From positions 62,001-126,000 of the forward strand of contig NZ_JAHCLU010000002.1 in NCBI RefSeq assembly GCF_018448785.1: a stretch of DNA of 64,000 bases, given 5' to 3'. The position numbers were made by a program, and so were the translations under genes. This DNA comes from Halomonas jincaotanensis (lineage in GTDB: Bacteria; Pseudomonadota; Gammaproteobacteria; Pseudomonadales; Halomonadaceae). Shown here in pieces: positions 36,801 through 45,349 of the stretch (the first letter of the stretch is position 1; every line of letters begins with the position of its first letter). The notes beneath the pieces are model-generated. The model was not told where the DNA came from. It saw nothing but the letters and a program-made list of their open reading frames with translations, and made no database searches.

Positions 36801-37583
36801 GATATAGGGACGCAGCTCTTCGGCACCCAGGGCACAATTCAGCCCGATCGAGAGCGGCCGGGCATGACGCACCGAGTTCCAGAACGCCTCGGTGGTCTGG
36901 CCCGATAGCGTTCGCCCGGAGGCATCGGTGATGGTGCCGGAAATCATCACCGGTAGCCGCTCGCCCCGCGCCTCGAAGAGCTCCTCCAGGGCAAAGATCG
37001 CCGCCTTGGCGTTGAGCGTATCGAAGATCGTCTCGATCATGATCAGGTCGGCACCGCCCTCGATCAGCGCCTCGGCGGCCTCGTAATAATTCTCGCGCAA
37101 TGCATCGAAGGTGACGTTGCGCTTGGCTGGGTCGTTGACGTCCGGCGACAGCGAGGCGGTGCGTGAGGTCGGCCCCAATACGCCGGCGACATAGCGCGGC
37201 ACCTTGGTCTCCGCCGCCACGGCGTCGCACACAGCACGTGCCAGACGCGCCGATTCTCGATTGAGCTCCGTCACGATGGCTTCCATGCCGTAGTCGGATT
37301 GCGATAACCGCGTACTATTGAAGGTATTGGTTTCGATAATGTCGGCACCGGCCTCCAGGTACTCACGGTGGATGCGCGTTACCAGGTCAGGGCAGGTCAG
37401 CGCCAGCAGGTCGTTATTGCCCTTGAGATCGCTCGGCCAGTCGGCGAAGCGCTCACCACGAAATTCCGCTTCGGACAGTTCGGCATTCTGCAGCATGGTG
37501 CCCATGCCGCCATCGAGCATGAGAATGCGCCGTGACAGGCTGTCGGTGAGCGTGGCGGTCAAGGCGGTGGGAACGGCGGCCAT
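33870..37583 (-). CDS. metH: Cobalamin-dependent methionine synthase
   Basis: A 1237-residue MetH (E. coli about 1227) that methylates homocysteine using 5-methyl-THF and B12. Domains in order: homocysteine-binding, about 1-330 ([11 protein letters not shown], zinc ligands in NCALGAE and GGCCGS); pterin-binding, about 355-620 ([15 protein letters not shown]); B12-binding, about 655-890, with DVHDIGKN at about 764-771 carrying the cobalt-ligating His; and the SAM reactivation domain at the end ([12 protein letters not shown]). It starts at ATG 37583. No SAH riboswitch was recognised in the leader. It is divergent from nfuA and upstream of cysI. Confidence 0.96.
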   Translation of the reverse strand: MAAVPTALTATLTDSLSRRILMLDGGMGTMLQNAELSEAEFRGERFADWPSDLKGNNDLLALTCPDLVTRIHREYLEAGADIIETNTFNSTRLSQSDYGMEAIVTELNRESARLARAVCDAVAAETKVPRYVAGVLGPTSRTASLSPDVNDPAKRNVTFDALRENYYEAAEALIEGGADLIMIETIFDTLNAKAAIFALEELFEARGERLPVMISGTITDASGRTLSGQTTEAFWNSVRHARPLSIGLNCALGAEELRPYINELSSKADTFVSAHPNAGLPNEFGEYDQTPEEMAAIVAEFAASGLVNIIGGCCGSTPEHIAALHAAIEGLAPRRVPKRARACRLSGLEPFNIQADSLFVNVGERTNVTGSARFKRLIVDEDYTTALEVALEQVENGAQIIDINMDEGMLESEEAMVRFLNLIAGEPDIARVPIMIDSSKWEIIEAGLKCVQGKAVVNSISMKEGEDAFREQATKCRRFGAAVVVMAFDEQGQADTFARKTEICQRAYRILVDEIDFPPEDIIFDPNIFAIATGIEEHDNYAVDFIEATRWIREHLPHAMVSGGVSNVSFSFRGNNPVREAIHSVFLYHAIRAGLTMGIVNAGQLAVYDDLPAELREAVEDVVRNRRSDSTEHLVEIADKFKGDGSGPAKKEDLEWRSWEVEKRIEHALVKGITVHIEEDTELARQRATRPIEVIEGPLMDGMNVVGDLFGAGKMFLPQVVKSARVMKQAVAYLIPYIEAEKRELSQEDSQAKGKIVMATVKGDVHDIGKNIVGVVLQCNNYEVIDLGVMVPAEKILRVAREENADIIGLSGLITPSLDEMVHVAKEMQRQGFALPLLIGGATTSKAHTAVKIEPGYEHPVIYVTDASRAVGVAGKLLSADLKDAYVADIRADYEKVRERNAKRRPKAANLSYPEARERKPEMDWAGYTPPRPAMTGLEVFDDYPLEELIERIDWTPFFMSWQLSGKYPRILDDEKVGEAARSLFDDAQSMLRKMIAEKRIQARGVIGLWPANSVDDDVIEVYSDESRRQVIERLHHIRQQTTKNRDGVCQSLADFIAPKESDKPDWIGGFAVTAGHGVEALTEEYKAAGDDYNAILVQSLTDRMAEAFAERLHERVRKEFWGYVPDEQLDNIDLIDEKYQGIRPAPGYPACPDHTEKATLFRLLEAETHSGLTLTENFAMWPAAAVAGWYFSHPRSKYFATGKITRDQVEVLAERKGMSLETLERWLAPVLSYDSA

Positions 37584-37705
37584 GGGTCGAGGCGATCTCC
37601 AGGTAAACGATGCAAGCGGCGATAAGGCAGACGCAAAAATAGCTCTCTAGGGTAACAAAAAGGCGTACCGGAGGGCAGAGGGGGCAGTTCGCGCAGGGTG
37701 TGACT

Positions 37706-37730
37706 AATCCCGAGCAAAACAGTCGGGATT
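37706..37730 (+). promoter_or_regulatory. IscR-box candidate upstream of nfuA
   Basis: AATCCCGA-gcaaaacag-TCGGGATT is a 25-bp dyad. Against the E. coli type 1 IscR consensus as I remember it, 19 of 25 positions agree, including the AGTC half-site and the GC-rich arms. It lies 97 bp before nfuA, an Fe-S carrier gene that IscR is known to control in Pseudomonas. A TTGTCT/TACCAT promoter (17-bp spacer) would overlap its right arm, consistent with repression. Confidence 0.55.
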
Positions 37731-37826
37731 GTCTCATCCGGCAGGCTGTCTTACCATATAGGTATTGATATGGGCGTCGTCGATACATCGCCGCGCCGCC
37801 CCACGGACCTGAACAGCGAGAATCCC

Positions 37827-38417
37827 ATGAGCGAGAGCATCCAGATTACCGACAGCGCCCAGGACTATCTTGCCGAACTGCTCGAAAAGCAGAACGTCGA
37901 AGGTATTGCGGTGCGCATTTTCATTACCCAGCCCGGCACGCCTTATGCTGAGACGTGCCTGGCCTATTGCCGCCCCGGCGAGGAGGAGCCGAGCGACGAG
38001 CGTCTTGAGCTCGAAAAGATCGCCGTCTACCTGGACAAGAACAGCCTGGCCTTCCTCGATGAAGCCGTGGTCGATTTCAATGCCGACCGTATGGGCGGGC
38101 AGCTGACTATCAAGGCGCCCAACGCCAAGATGCCCAAGGTCAACGCCGACAGCCCCTTGGAAGACCGCGTCAATTACGTGCTCTACAGCGAGATCAACCC
38201 CGGTCTGGCCGCGCACGGTGGCGAAATCAAGCTGATCGAGCTTACCGAGGCGCAGATTGCGGTCTTGTCTTTCGGCGGTGGCTGTCAGGGGTGTGCCGCC
38301 GTCGACATCACGCTCAAGGATGGAGTCGAGCGCACCTTGATGGAGCGTATTCCGGAGCTTGGCGGCATCCGCGACGTCACGGACCACACGGACACCACCA
38401 ACGCCTATTATCGTTAG
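37827..38417 (+). CDS. nfuA: Fe/S biogenesis protein NfuA
   Basis: A 197-residue Fe-S carrier. The N-terminal degenerate A-type domain (about 1-100: [32 protein letters not shown]) is fused to a Nfu domain (about 105-195) with the cluster-binding CxxC at Cys153/Cys156 (GGGCQGCA). NfuA dimers bind one [4Fe-4S] and deliver it to target enzymes. ATG 37827 matches E. coli NfuA; an upstream frame to 37770 has no ribosome site. An IscR-like box upstream suggests iron-sulfur homeostatic control. Confidence 0.94.
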   Translation: MSESIQITDSAQDYLAELLEKQNVEGIAVRIFITQPGTPYAETCLAYCRPGEEEPSDERLELEKIAVYLDKNSLAFLDEAVVDFNADRMGGQLTIKAPNAKMPKVNADSPLEDRVNYVLYSEINPGLAAHGGEIKLIELTEAQIAVLSFGGGCQGCAAVDITLKDGVERTLMERIPELGGIRDVTDHTDTTNAYYR

Positions 38418-38428
38418 ACGCTAGCGCT

Positions 38429-39499
38429 TTAGGGCGTATCCGGCTTCGGGTCTTCTTCAGACCCACTCCCTTCCGAGGGCTTCGCTTCCGCGGAGCCTTT
38501 ATCGTTTCCGGCCTCGTCAGTCCCGGTCTCCCATGCCGACATCGGCGTCTGCCAGAGATGGTGGTTGAGCTGGCCCTCGAGATCCCTTAGGCGGCTTGCC
38601 TGGTCTTCCAGCAAGCGTTTCTGCTCGTCGACACGGGCCTGAAGCAGGGCTTGTTCATGCTGCAGAGTGTGCGTACGGTCCTCGGCCCGCGTGCGCGCCC
38701 ATTCGAGCTCTCGGCGGCGCTTCTCTTCTTCTACCATGTCGGCCCGTGACGCCTGTAGCTGTTGCTGCAGCGTTTCCAAACGTGTTTCGATCTGCCGCTC
38801 CCTGGCGGCATGGCGCTTTTCCGCGGATTGTCGCTCCTGTCTTGCCTCGTCGAGCAGCGTCATCAGGCGCGCCTCGGCGCTTTCATGACGCTGCTCTTCC
38901 TGAGCCAGCCGCTGCTGATGCTGGGTTTCCCGAGCGGCTAGTATTTCCTGGTGGTGCCGTGACTGGTGCTCTTTCTGTGTCTGCAGCTTCGCCAGTTGTT
39001 CCTCGCGCTTTGTCAGGCGGGCGGCATGTTCTGCCTCACGTTCTTCCTGGGCGTGGCGGGCCGACTGGCTACTGGCTAGCTCGGCGCTGCGCTCTTCGAG
39101 GCGTTGCTCAGTGGTGGCGAGGTGCGATGCGAGCGCGGATTCGCGCTGCTGCGCATCCTCGGCCTCGCGTCGAGCCTCGCGGGTCTCGACACGCGCCGCC
39201 TCGACCTGCTGGTTCGCCTCAGCCCGGTAGTGATTCAGCGCCTCGCCGGCCTCTTGTTGAGCTTGCTCCCAGAGCGCGCTGGCCAAGAGCTGCAGGGATT
39301 CCGGCATATCGTGAGGCGCAGGGAGATCACGGTTGGCCTCGCGCCTGGCCCGCCATTCGCGCAGATGCTCGCTGATGGTGGTGAAGCTGCCGGTGCCCAG
39401 GAGCTCGCGAACCTTCTGCACGCTGGGCGTCTCATGACGCGCTACCAGTTGGTCGATCGCCTGCTGTACATCTTCGTAACGTACTCCGCTACGTGCCAT
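38429..39499 (-). CDS. KfrA-like DNA-binding coiled-coil protein
   Basis: A 356-residue protein. Residues 1-60 form a KfrA N-terminal helix-turn-helix domain (VRYEDVQQAIDQLVARHETPS, GTGSFTTISEHLREW). About 250 residues of Glu/Arg/Gln-rich heptad repeats follow, a long coiled coil from about 80 to 320, then a short acidic tail. KfrA of plasmids RK2 and R751 binds DNA next to its own gene and supports plasmid maintenance through an alpha-helical tail. A chromosomal copy lies here, divergent from a tyrosine recombinase and 7 kb from dif. Its role is unknown; nucleoid or terminus organisation is a guess. Confidence 0.82.
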   Translation of the reverse strand: MARSGVRYEDVQQAIDQLVARHETPSVQKVRELLGTGSFTTISEHLREWRARREANRDLPAPHDMPESLQLLASALWEQAQQEAGEALNHYRAEANQQVEAARVETREARREAEDAQQRESALASHLATTEQRLEERSAELASSQSARHAQEEREAEHAARLTKREEQLAKLQTQKEHQSRHHQEILAARETQHQQRLAQEEQRHESAEARLMTLLDEARQERQSAEKRHAARERQIETRLETLQQQLQASRADMVEEEKRRRELEWARTRAEDRTHTLQHEQALLQARVDEQKRLLEDQASRLRDLEGQLNHHLWQTPMSAWETGTDEAGNDKGSAEAKPSEGSGSEEDPKPDTP

Positions 39500-39611
39500 C
39501 TACCACTCCTTGAGTGTTCAAATCGTCAGCTCGACGCGCTGGCTGTCGGCAGAAGTGATCTTTCATGAGGTCGCAGCGTAGCCCGAAATGCGGATAAAAA
39601 GTAGTTTTTAC

Positions 39612-39652
39612 GTTATATGTATTATGTAATATACATTACGATATTGATAATA
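39612..39652. other. dif-like tyrosine-recombinase site candidate
   Basis: This AT-rich stretch between the KfrA-like gene and the integrase contains TAATATACATTA (39627-39638), identical to the central 12 bp of the dif site at 46327-46354. Around a 6-bp centre TATACA, the inner arms are a perfect GTAA/TTAC. Further out the arms agree partly (AT and AT pairs at matching distances). The outer XerC and XerD half-sites of dif are not conserved, so it is not a second dif. It is a candidate core site for the adjacent recombinase, or its operator, or chance in AT-rich DNA. Confidence 0.35.
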
Positions 39653-39734
39653 AAAGCAAGATTACGCGCCTTATCTTGCTTATTGGTAGGGTGTGTCTGA
39701 CAATACGACGTGTGAAATCGGCGGGAAGATAGCG

Positions 39735-40904
39735 ATGAACGAGAGCCAAGAGCCATCCCTTGCCCCAGTGTCACGTGTAAATTGGCAGCCTGGCGTCTTG
39801 TCAGGGCAGGCGTTGCACCAGGCAGACGCCGTGCCAGCCATGATCAATGCCGATACGGATGCCGAGGCGATCGCCTGCTGGTTGCGCGAATACCGCGGCA
39901 GTCCGCGCACGCAGCAGGCCTATCGACGCGAAGCCGAACGCCTGCTGTTGTGGCTAGCCGATCAGGGCCTGGGATTGGCGGCGATGCGCCGTGAGCATCT
40001 CGACACCTTCGAGGCCTTTCTTGGCGACCCCAGGCCGCGAGCGCGCTGGGTGGGGCCGACCCGTCCCCGTAAAGATGACCGCTGGCGACCGTTCCGCGGA
40101 CCGCTGTCGCCGGCGAGCCGCCGCCAAAGCCTGGTGATTCTGCAGGGCATGTTCAATTGGCTGGCAGAAGCGGGGTGGGTACGTCACAACCCATTTCGCC
40201 TGATGCGCGACAAGCGCCGACGCCTCGACAATCACCAGGGCCGTATCGAGCGCTACCTCGAGCGGCAGCTTTGGACGTGGCTCTGGAGATGGCTGAACCG
40301 GCCACTGGAGGATGGCGCTTCAGGTCGCCAGTGCTTCGAGTACGAGCGTCGTCGTTTCACGTTCGGCTTCGCCTACCTGCTCGCGCCGCGAATCGGCGAG
40401 ATGAGTGCGTCGCGCATGGCGGATTTCACCCAGCGCGAGGGGCGCTGGTGGTGGCAGGTGACGGGGAAGGGGGGCAAGACGGCCAGCATTCCGGTGCCTC
40501 CAGATATGCTCTCACTTCTGAAAGCATGGCGTTGCCGCCTGGGGCTATCGTCGGAGCCTGCACCCGACGAGACGGGGCCGCTGCTACGCGCCCTGGATGG
40601 TACCCGAGGGCTGGGCGACAATCGGTTATATCGTCTCGTTTGTGAGACTTTCCACAAGGCCGCTGAGGTGCTGGAACAAGAGCAGGGTGAAGACGCGCGT
40701 GCCTACGTGTCGCGACTACGCCGGGCCACGCCTCACTGGCTACGCCATACGGCGCTGACGCATCAGGCCCAGGCCGGCGTGGAGCTTCGCTATCTGGCCG
40801 AGACGGCGCGTCATTCACGCCTCGATACCACAGCGCGCTATCTGCATGCAGAGGATGAGGAATGGCATCGCCAGCAGTCGTTTCACGGCCTGGACCGGCC
40901 ATAG
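39735..40904 (+). CDS. Solitary tyrosine recombinase/integrase
   Basis: A 389-residue tyrosine recombinase. The N-terminal SAM-like core-binding domain (about 40-150: WLREYRGSPRTQQAYRREAERLLLWL) precedes the catalytic domain. Catalytic residues visible are Arg in LLAPRIGEMSASR, Lys in GKGGKTASIPVP, HWLRHT (His-x-x-Arg), the second His in ETARHSRLDTT and Tyr in TARYLHAEDE. All are intact, so it should be active. It is larger than XerC or XerD (about 300). ATG 39735 has GGGAAGATAG upstream; an earlier in-frame start at 39693 is possible. There is no island around it: nfuA, a KfrA-like gene and sufE are its neighbours. Confidence 0.88.
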   Translation: MNESQEPSLAPVSRVNWQPGVLSGQALHQADAVPAMINADTDAEAIACWLREYRGSPRTQQAYRREAERLLLWLADQGLGLAAMRREHLDTFEAFLGDPRPRARWVGPTRPRKDDRWRPFRGPLSPASRRQSLVILQGMFNWLAEAGWVRHNPFRLMRDKRRRLDNHQGRIERYLERQLWTWLWRWLNRPLEDGASGRQCFEYERRRFTFGFAYLLAPRIGEMSASRMADFTQREGRWWWQVTGKGGKTASIPVPPDMLSLLKAWRCRLGLSSEPAPDETGPLLRALDGTRGLGDNRLYRLVCETFHKAAEVLEQEQGEDARAYVSRLRRATPHWLRHTALTHQAQAGVELRYLAETARHSRLDTTARYLHAEDEEWHRQQSFHGLDRP

Positions 40905-40984
40905 GAAAGGGCTGGGTGGTGGTCACGTGATCGAGAAGACGACGCTGAGCCGTTATAATAGAGGAAAGCCTCCAAGGAGTTACC

Positions 40985-41410
40985 ATGAGTTCCGCGACAT
41001 CGGTTGAACAGGCCCAGCAGGAGCTTCTCGAGGAATTCGAGATGTTTGACAACTGGATGGACCGTTATCAGTACATCATCGACATGGGCAAGCAGCTGCC
41101 GGCCTTCCCGGAAGAATGGAAGGTGGTTGAGCACAAGATTCAGGGCTGTCAGTCCAATGTCTGGATGCATCATCGTCGTGATGGCGATTACGTGCATTTC
41201 GATGCCGTCTCGGACGCCGCAATCGTATCGGGTCTGATTGCCGTGTTGATGCGCATCTACAATGATCGCCGACCCGCTGATATCCGTGACACCAGCCCGC
41301 ATTTTCTTGGCGATCTGGGACTCGACAAGCATCTGTCGCCCACTCGCAGCAACGGTCTCAATGCCATGTTGGAGCGGATTTATCGCGTGGCCGAGCACGA
41401 AGCCGCCTGA
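40985..41410 (+). CDS. sufE: Cysteine desulfuration protein SufE
   Basis: A 141-residue SufE that accepts sulfur from a SufS-type desulfurase. The acceptor Cys55 lies in HKIQGCQSNVW. Other typical parts are FEMFDNWMDRYQYIIDMGKQLP, DAAIVSGLIAVLMRIYNDRRPADI and GLDKHLSPTRSNGLNAMLERI. CCAAGGAG precedes the ATG. A TATAAT lies 25 bp upstream (40954-40959) without a clear -35; a palindrome TCACGTGA sits at 40923-40930. The cognate sufS/csdA gene is not in the window. Confidence 0.93.
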   Translation: MSSATSVEQAQQELLEEFEMFDNWMDRYQYIIDMGKQLPAFPEEWKVVEHKIQGCQSNVWMHHRRDGDYVHFDAVSDAAIVSGLIAVLMRIYNDRRPADIRDTSPHFLGDLGLDKHLSPTRSNGLNAMLERIYRVAEHEAA

Positions 41411-41435
41411 CAGCACCGGCCTTTACACCCCGGCC

Positions 41436-41780
41436 CTAAGACTTCCTGTCGGATGGACGGCAACGGTAGTCGGCATCGAGCTCCGGATCCTCGCGGCAGA
41501 GTATCTCGCTGGGTCCCCCCGGTACCGGATCAATGCCGCCAGCGCTGCCGGGATGACAGCGCAGGAGGCGTCTAAGCGCCATCCAGCCGCCCTTGATTGG
41601 CCCGTGCGTCCGGACCGCTTCCTCGGTATAGTGTGAGCAGCTTGGCCAGAAACGACACCGAGGGCCCAGCAGGGGGCTCAAGGTGACTTGATAGAGCTTC
41701 ACCAGGCCCACCATGATCCCAGCCAACAACCGCCCGGGCAGGTGGATGAGATAGCGGGTCCAAACGCTCGAATCTGTCAT
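41436..41780 (-). CDS. yidD: Membrane protein insertion efficiency factor YidD
   Basis: A 114-residue YidD family protein. It has an amphipathic N-terminal helix, then [51 protein letters not shown], the family block with three conserved Cys, and GGIDPVP. It assists YidC-dependent insertion. Here it is not beside rnpA/yidC near the origin but next to hisI, 17 bp downstream of it. The N-terminus is about 20 residues longer than usual, and the tail has extra Cys and Asp residues. Confidence 0.9.
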   Translation of the reverse strand: MTDSSVWTRYLIHLPGRLLAGIMVGLVKLYQVTLSPLLGPRCRFWPSCSHYTEEAVRTHGPIKGGWMALRRLLRCHPGSAGGIDPVPGGPSEILCREDPELDADYRCRPSDRKS

Positions 41781-41797
41781 TGGCCAAGCCCTTTGTA

Positions 41798-42250
41798 TCA
41801 GCCCCGGAATCTCTCCGGCCCATAAAGAGTTGCTGGGTCGATCAAGGGCGCACTGACAATACGCGCGTGGCGGCTCTCCAGGCTGACATAGAAGCAGCTC
41901 TTGCGACCCGTGTGACAGGCAGGGCCGGTCTGGTCGACCTGCAGCAGCAATGTATCTCCGTCGCAATCCAAGGCCGCACTGATCAGTGCCTGCTGCTGGC
42001 CGGAGCTTTCTCCCTTGCGCCAGTAGGCCTGGTGCGACCGCGACCAATAGCAGACACGCCCGGTTGAAAGGCTCTCGTCCAACGCGCCTCGGTTCATCCA
42101 CGCCATCATCAAGACCTCGCCAGTATCATACTGCTGAGCGATTGCGGGAACGAGGCCGTCGACATTGAACCTCACTGCATCGAGCACCGCGTCAAGCGGG
42201 TGGAGACTATCGAGGTCGGCTCGTTCAAGGGTCTTGAAGGTGTCGGTCAT
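41798..42250 (-). CDS. hisI: Phosphoribosyl-AMP cyclohydrolase
   Basis: A 150-residue stand-alone HisI for the third step of histidine synthesis. It has [29 protein letters not shown] and the metal-binding [27 protein letters not shown]. HisE is not fused and not adjacent. ATG 42250 is the first start consistent with the family; an upstream open frame of 50 codons lies over zur. It is the second gene of zur-hisI-yidD. Confidence 0.93.
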   Translation of the reverse strand: MTDTFKTLERADLDSLHPLDAVLDAVRFNVDGLVPAIAQQYDTGEVLMMAWMNRGALDESLSTGRVCYWSRSHQAYWRKGESSGQQQALISAALDCDGDTLLLQVDQTGPACHTGRKSCFYVSLESRHARIVSAPLIDPATLYGPERFRG

Positions 42251-42290
42251 GATCCAATCCGGGTTGGCAAGTAGAAGGAGGGCGATAAGG

Positions 42291-42752
42291 TCAGGCTTCA
42301 CGGGCCACCTGCAGACAGGCGTCGCAGTAGCCGAGCAGTTCGATGGTCTGCCGGTCGACCCGAAACCCCAGCTCCCGGGCCCGGTGAGAGAGCCGATCAT
42401 TGATCTCGTCCAGATGCAACTCCTCGACGCGACCGCACCGACGACAGATCAACAGCTGGAAACCATGAGCATGCTCGGGACAGGGGCAGGCGACATACGC
42501 GTTCAAGGACTCGATACGGTGCACCAGCCCCTGGTCGATGAGAAATTCCAGGGCGCGATACACCGTCGGTGGACGCGCGGCGGCATGCTCGGTGGTCAGT
42601 CGGTCGAGAAGGTCATAGGCCTTCAGGCCACCCGGGTCACCGGCAATCATTTCCAGCACGCGACGGCGAATCGGGGTGAAACGCACACCACGCTGCTGGC
42701 ATTGCGCTTCGGCCTGCTGCATCAAACCACGGGTGTCGGTCATGGTGGCCAT
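42291..42752 (-). CDS. zur: Fur-family zinc uptake regulator Zur
   Basis: A 153-residue Fur-family repressor. The DNA-binding half has RFTPIRRRVLEMIAGDPGGLKAYDLLDRL and RPPTVYRALEFLIDQGLVHRIESLNAYVAC. The dimerization half carries CRRCGR and CDAC, the structural zinc site. The CPCPEHAHGFQLLICRRC pattern marks Zur rather than Fur. Start ATG 42752 or 42743 (MTDTRG). No znuABC genes are nearby. No Zur box was recognised in the window. Confidence 0.9.
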   Translation of the reverse strand: MATMTDTRGLMQQAEAQCQQRGVRFTPIRRRVLEMIAGDPGGLKAYDLLDRLTTEHAAARPPTVYRALEFLIDQGLVHRIESLNAYVACPCPEHAHGFQLLICRRCGRVEELHLDEINDRLSHRARELGFRVDRQTIELLGYCDACLQVAREA

Positions 42753-42811
42753 GGGGTATAGAAGTGGAACGCCGTATTCTACGCACCGGATGTGCCGCGG
42801 GCCAGCCACGC

Positions 42812-43801
42812 TCAACCTGTGGCGACGGCTGCATCCTGGGTTGAGCCTTCTTCGAGCTCGCTGTGCCGAGCGAAGTGCTTCTGGGCGAAGGCCACCCGTT
42901 GCTCCGGGGTGCTGCCCTCTGCTTGTTGTTCGACAAGGTCAAGCCGCAAGCGTAGTCCTTCTCCATTGGCCATCTGGATGGCCAAACCGGGGCGGGCGTT
43001 CAGTTCCAGAAGCATGGGGCCGAAATGACGGTCGAGTACCATGTCGGTGCCCAGATAGCCCAGCCCCGTCATTTCGTAGCAGCCGGCGGCCAGCAAGAGC
43101 AGAGTGCGCCAGTCGGGGATTCGCAAGCTGGCCAGCTCATGGCCGGTATCGGGGTGGTCTTGTCGGGTACGATCGAACTGCACGCCGCGGATCGCGGTTC
43201 CGGTGGCGATGTCCAGCCCGACGCCTACAGCGCCCTGATGGAGGTTGGCTTTACCATCGGAAGCCGCCGTGGACAAGCGCATCATCGCCATGACCGGGTA
43301 GCCGCGAAAGACGATGACCCGGATGTCGGGTACGCCTTCATAGGTATACGCCGACAATCCTTCATCAAAATTGATCAGCGCCTCGATCAGTGCCACGTCC
43401 GGTGATCCACCCAGGGAGTAAAGGCCTGAGAGCAAATTGGAGACATGTCGCTCGACATCGCTCAGCGTCAATCGCACTCCGCTGGGCTTGATGAAATGCT
43501 CACCTTCAACTCTCTCGATGACCAGGATCCCTTTGCCACCGCTGCCCTTGGCGGGTTTGATCACAAACCCATGGTGGCCGCCAAGCACACGATTCAGCTG
43601 CTTGATGCCGTGCTGCGTGCTCACGGTGCCGATCAAGGCGGGCGTGGTGATGCCGTGCTCCTGGGCCAGCAACTTGGTCTTGAGTTTATCGTCGACCAGT
43701 GGGTATAACCGCCGCGAGTTGTAACGGCCAATATAGCGAATGTTGCGACGGTTCATGCCGATGATGCCCTTGAGGCGCAGCTTGGCCGGGGTAGTCCACA
43801 T
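42812..43801 (-). CDS. Alpha-L-glutamate ligase-like protein (RimK-type ATP-grasp)
   Basis: A 329-residue ATP-grasp ligase. The ATP site shows HGFVIKPAKGSGGKGILVIER, and metal and substrate residues are in LGYLGTDMVLDRHFGPMLLELNARPG. The N-terminus MNRRNIRYIGRYNSRRLYPLVDDKLKTK marks the subfamily that always follows the inactive-transglutaminase membrane gene. RimK-type enzymes add glutamate or make amide bonds to a carboxylate. The substrate here is unknown. It starts 4 bp after the preceding gene, so the module is one operon. No stop or frameshift is visible. Confidence 0.87.
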   Translation of the reverse strand: MWTTPAKLRLKGIIGMNRRNIRYIGRYNSRRLYPLVDDKLKTKLLAQEHGITTPALIGTVSTQHGIKQLNRVLGGHHGFVIKPAKGSGGKGILVIERVEGEHFIKPSGVRLTLSDVERHVSNLLSGLYSLGGSPDVALIEALINFDEGLSAYTYEGVPDIRVIVFRGYPVMAMMRLSTAASDGKANLHQGAVGVGLDIATGTAIRGVQFDRTRQDHPDTGHELASLRIPDWRTLLLLAAGCYEMTGLGYLGTDMVLDRHFGPMLLELNARPGLAIQMANGEGLRLRLDLVEQQAEGSTPEQRVAFAQKHFARHSELEEGSTQDAAVATG

Positions 43802-43805
43802 GAGC

Positions 43806-45311
43806 TCAGTCCTCTGTCACCGGCTTGAAACGACGCAGTTCAAGCAAGCGGTAACCCGTGTAATTGCCCAAGAGAAGGATCAACGCCATCAGGATCAGTT
43901 GAACCCCGAGAAAGTTGAAGGTGATATGGCGTATCAAGGGATTATTCATTGCCAGAAATGCCAGTACCGCCGTCAGCAAGCTTCCCCCCCCTTGGATCAG
44001 GACTTCCTTGGGACCTTCTTCTTCCCACAGGATCGACATTCGCTCTATGGTCCAGGCCAGAATGATCATCGGGAAGAAGGTGATGGTCAGTCCGGCATTG
44101 AGGCCGAAACGATAGGAAAGGACCGAAAATATCGAGATGATGGCGATGACCGTGATGATGACGGCCGAGACACGAGCCACGAGCAACAAATTGAGATAGG
44201 AGAGATAGTTGCGGATCACCAGACCCATGGCGACGACCAGCAGGAAGCCAATCAGGCCGGTCACCAGAGTGGTCTGGATGAACGCTAGGGCAATCAATAC
44301 CGGCATGAAAGTGCCCGAGGTCTTGATGCCGACCAGAACCCGAAGTATCACGACGACGAGTGCCCCGATAGGAATTAACAGGATGGTCTGGAAAAGGGCC
44401 TGCTCTTCGAGCGGAAGGCTATGAATCGAGAAGTTCAGCAGCGTATCGTTGCTGAGCTGATTACGCACCGCCGCGGCTGCCGGTTGATTATGCGTCAGCA
44501 TCGAGAAGGTGACACGCGAATCGGTTCCGCCTTCCACCTCGAGAACGGCGTGACCTGCCGTCTCCCAGAGCAGCAAGTTATCAGGACGTCCCTGTTCACC
44601 ACTGTTGGGGTCGAATAACGCCCACTGCTCGCCGTCGTAGACCTGCACCCAGGAGGTGAGGTTCTGGCGTCGGCGACCGTCCTCGAGATTGAGCCCGCTG
44701 ACCTCCCGGGCAGGAACACCGGCCTGATTGATGAGCCTTACCAGGAGTGGGCTGCGTTGGAATTGGGTGAGTAGCAGGCGTGCGTTTTCGCCCTGGCGCT
44801 CGTCACTGAAGTCATGCATCAGTTCCCTAGCGAAGGTGAAAGGATCAGCGCTGCGGCTCCAGGCACGCTCGATGACCTGGGCGGCGGCGGTATCATAGGG
44901 TCGCTCCCAGACAATATCCCGACGCAATTGCGGTGGAGGCATTTCCGGGGCTCTGGCATCGGGTGACACCAGCAACTGGACCGTATAGAAGAGCTGCTGA
45001 CTTCCTGATGCCTCGCGAATCGACCATTGGGCGCGACGACCGCTTTCACTCTCGACGAACGAAAGGCCATAACCGGGCGAGGCGGTGTGCTCTGTGAGTA
45101 CCCGAAAACCCTGCTGATTGGTGGGAAGTGCCATATCGATCAGAACGGGATCACCCTGGGCCTCGAAATTGATCAGCGCCTCGACTTCCCAAACCTGGCG
45201 TTGTTCTCCTGGTGTCCAGGGAACTTCAAGACTTAAATGGCGATGAATGCTGAACGCGATGCCGGCTACCAACAACAGGCCGACGATCAGATAGAATGGC
45301 AGTCGTGACAT
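43806..45311 (-). CDS. Inactive transglutaminase fused to seven TM helices
   Basis: A 501-residue membrane protein. Residues 6-24 are a hydrophobic signal anchor; about 25-300 form a periplasmic transglutaminase-like domain; seven hydrophobic segments run from about 305 to 490 (LLIPIGALVVVILRVLVGIKTSG onward). The place of the catalytic Cys is not Cys (LLVRLINQAGVPAREV), consistent with the known inactive-transglutaminase family. It pairs with an ATP-grasp ligase and a retropepsin-like protease, which suggests handling of peptides or glutamyl compounds at the inner membrane. The substrate is unknown. Confidence 0.85.
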   Translation of the reverse strand: MSRLPFYLIVGLLLVAGIAFSIHRHLSLEVPWTPGEQRQVWEVEALINFEAQGDPVLIDMALPTNQQGFRVLTEHTASPGYGLSFVESESGRRAQWSIREASGSQQLFYTVQLLVSPDARAPEMPPPQLRRDIVWERPYDTAAAQVIERAWSRSADPFTFARELMHDFSDERQGENARLLLTQFQRSPLLVRLINQAGVPAREVSGLNLEDGRRRQNLTSWVQVYDGEQWALFDPNSGEQGRPDNLLLWETAGHAVLEVEGGTDSRVTFSMLTHNQPAAAAVRNQLSNDTLLNFSIHSLPLEEQALFQTILLIPIGALVVVILRVLVGIKTSGTFMPVLIALAFIQTTLVTGLIGFLLVVAMGLVIRNYLSYLNLLLVARVSAVIITVIAIISIFSVLSYRFGLNAGLTITFFPMIILAWTIERMSILWEEEGPKEVLIQGGGSLLTAVLAFLAMNNPLIRHITFNFLGVQLILMALILLLGNYTGYRLLELRRFKPVTED

Positions 45312-45349
45312 GGTTCATCCTTGCTGATGACGCCCGAATCGGTCAGAGG

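Noticed and set aside
35091..36908. 605-codon open frame on the plus strand
   Set aside because: It is antisense to metH, whose family match is unambiguous; the plus frame has no recognisable protein.
37584..37770. SAH riboswitch in the metH leader
   Set aside because: The leader was read on the minus strand; the conserved GC-rich cores of the SAH riboswitch are absent. The only structure is the dyad attributed to nfuA control.
38596..39375. 259-codon plus-strand frame rich in Pro, Ala and Arg
   Set aside because: Shadow of the KfrA-like coiled-coil gene; the repetitive heptads create open frames on the other strand.
40923..40959. Complete sufE promoter
   Set aside because: TATAAT at 40954 is good but no -35 at 16-18 bp is convincing; it is mentioned in the sufE entry only.
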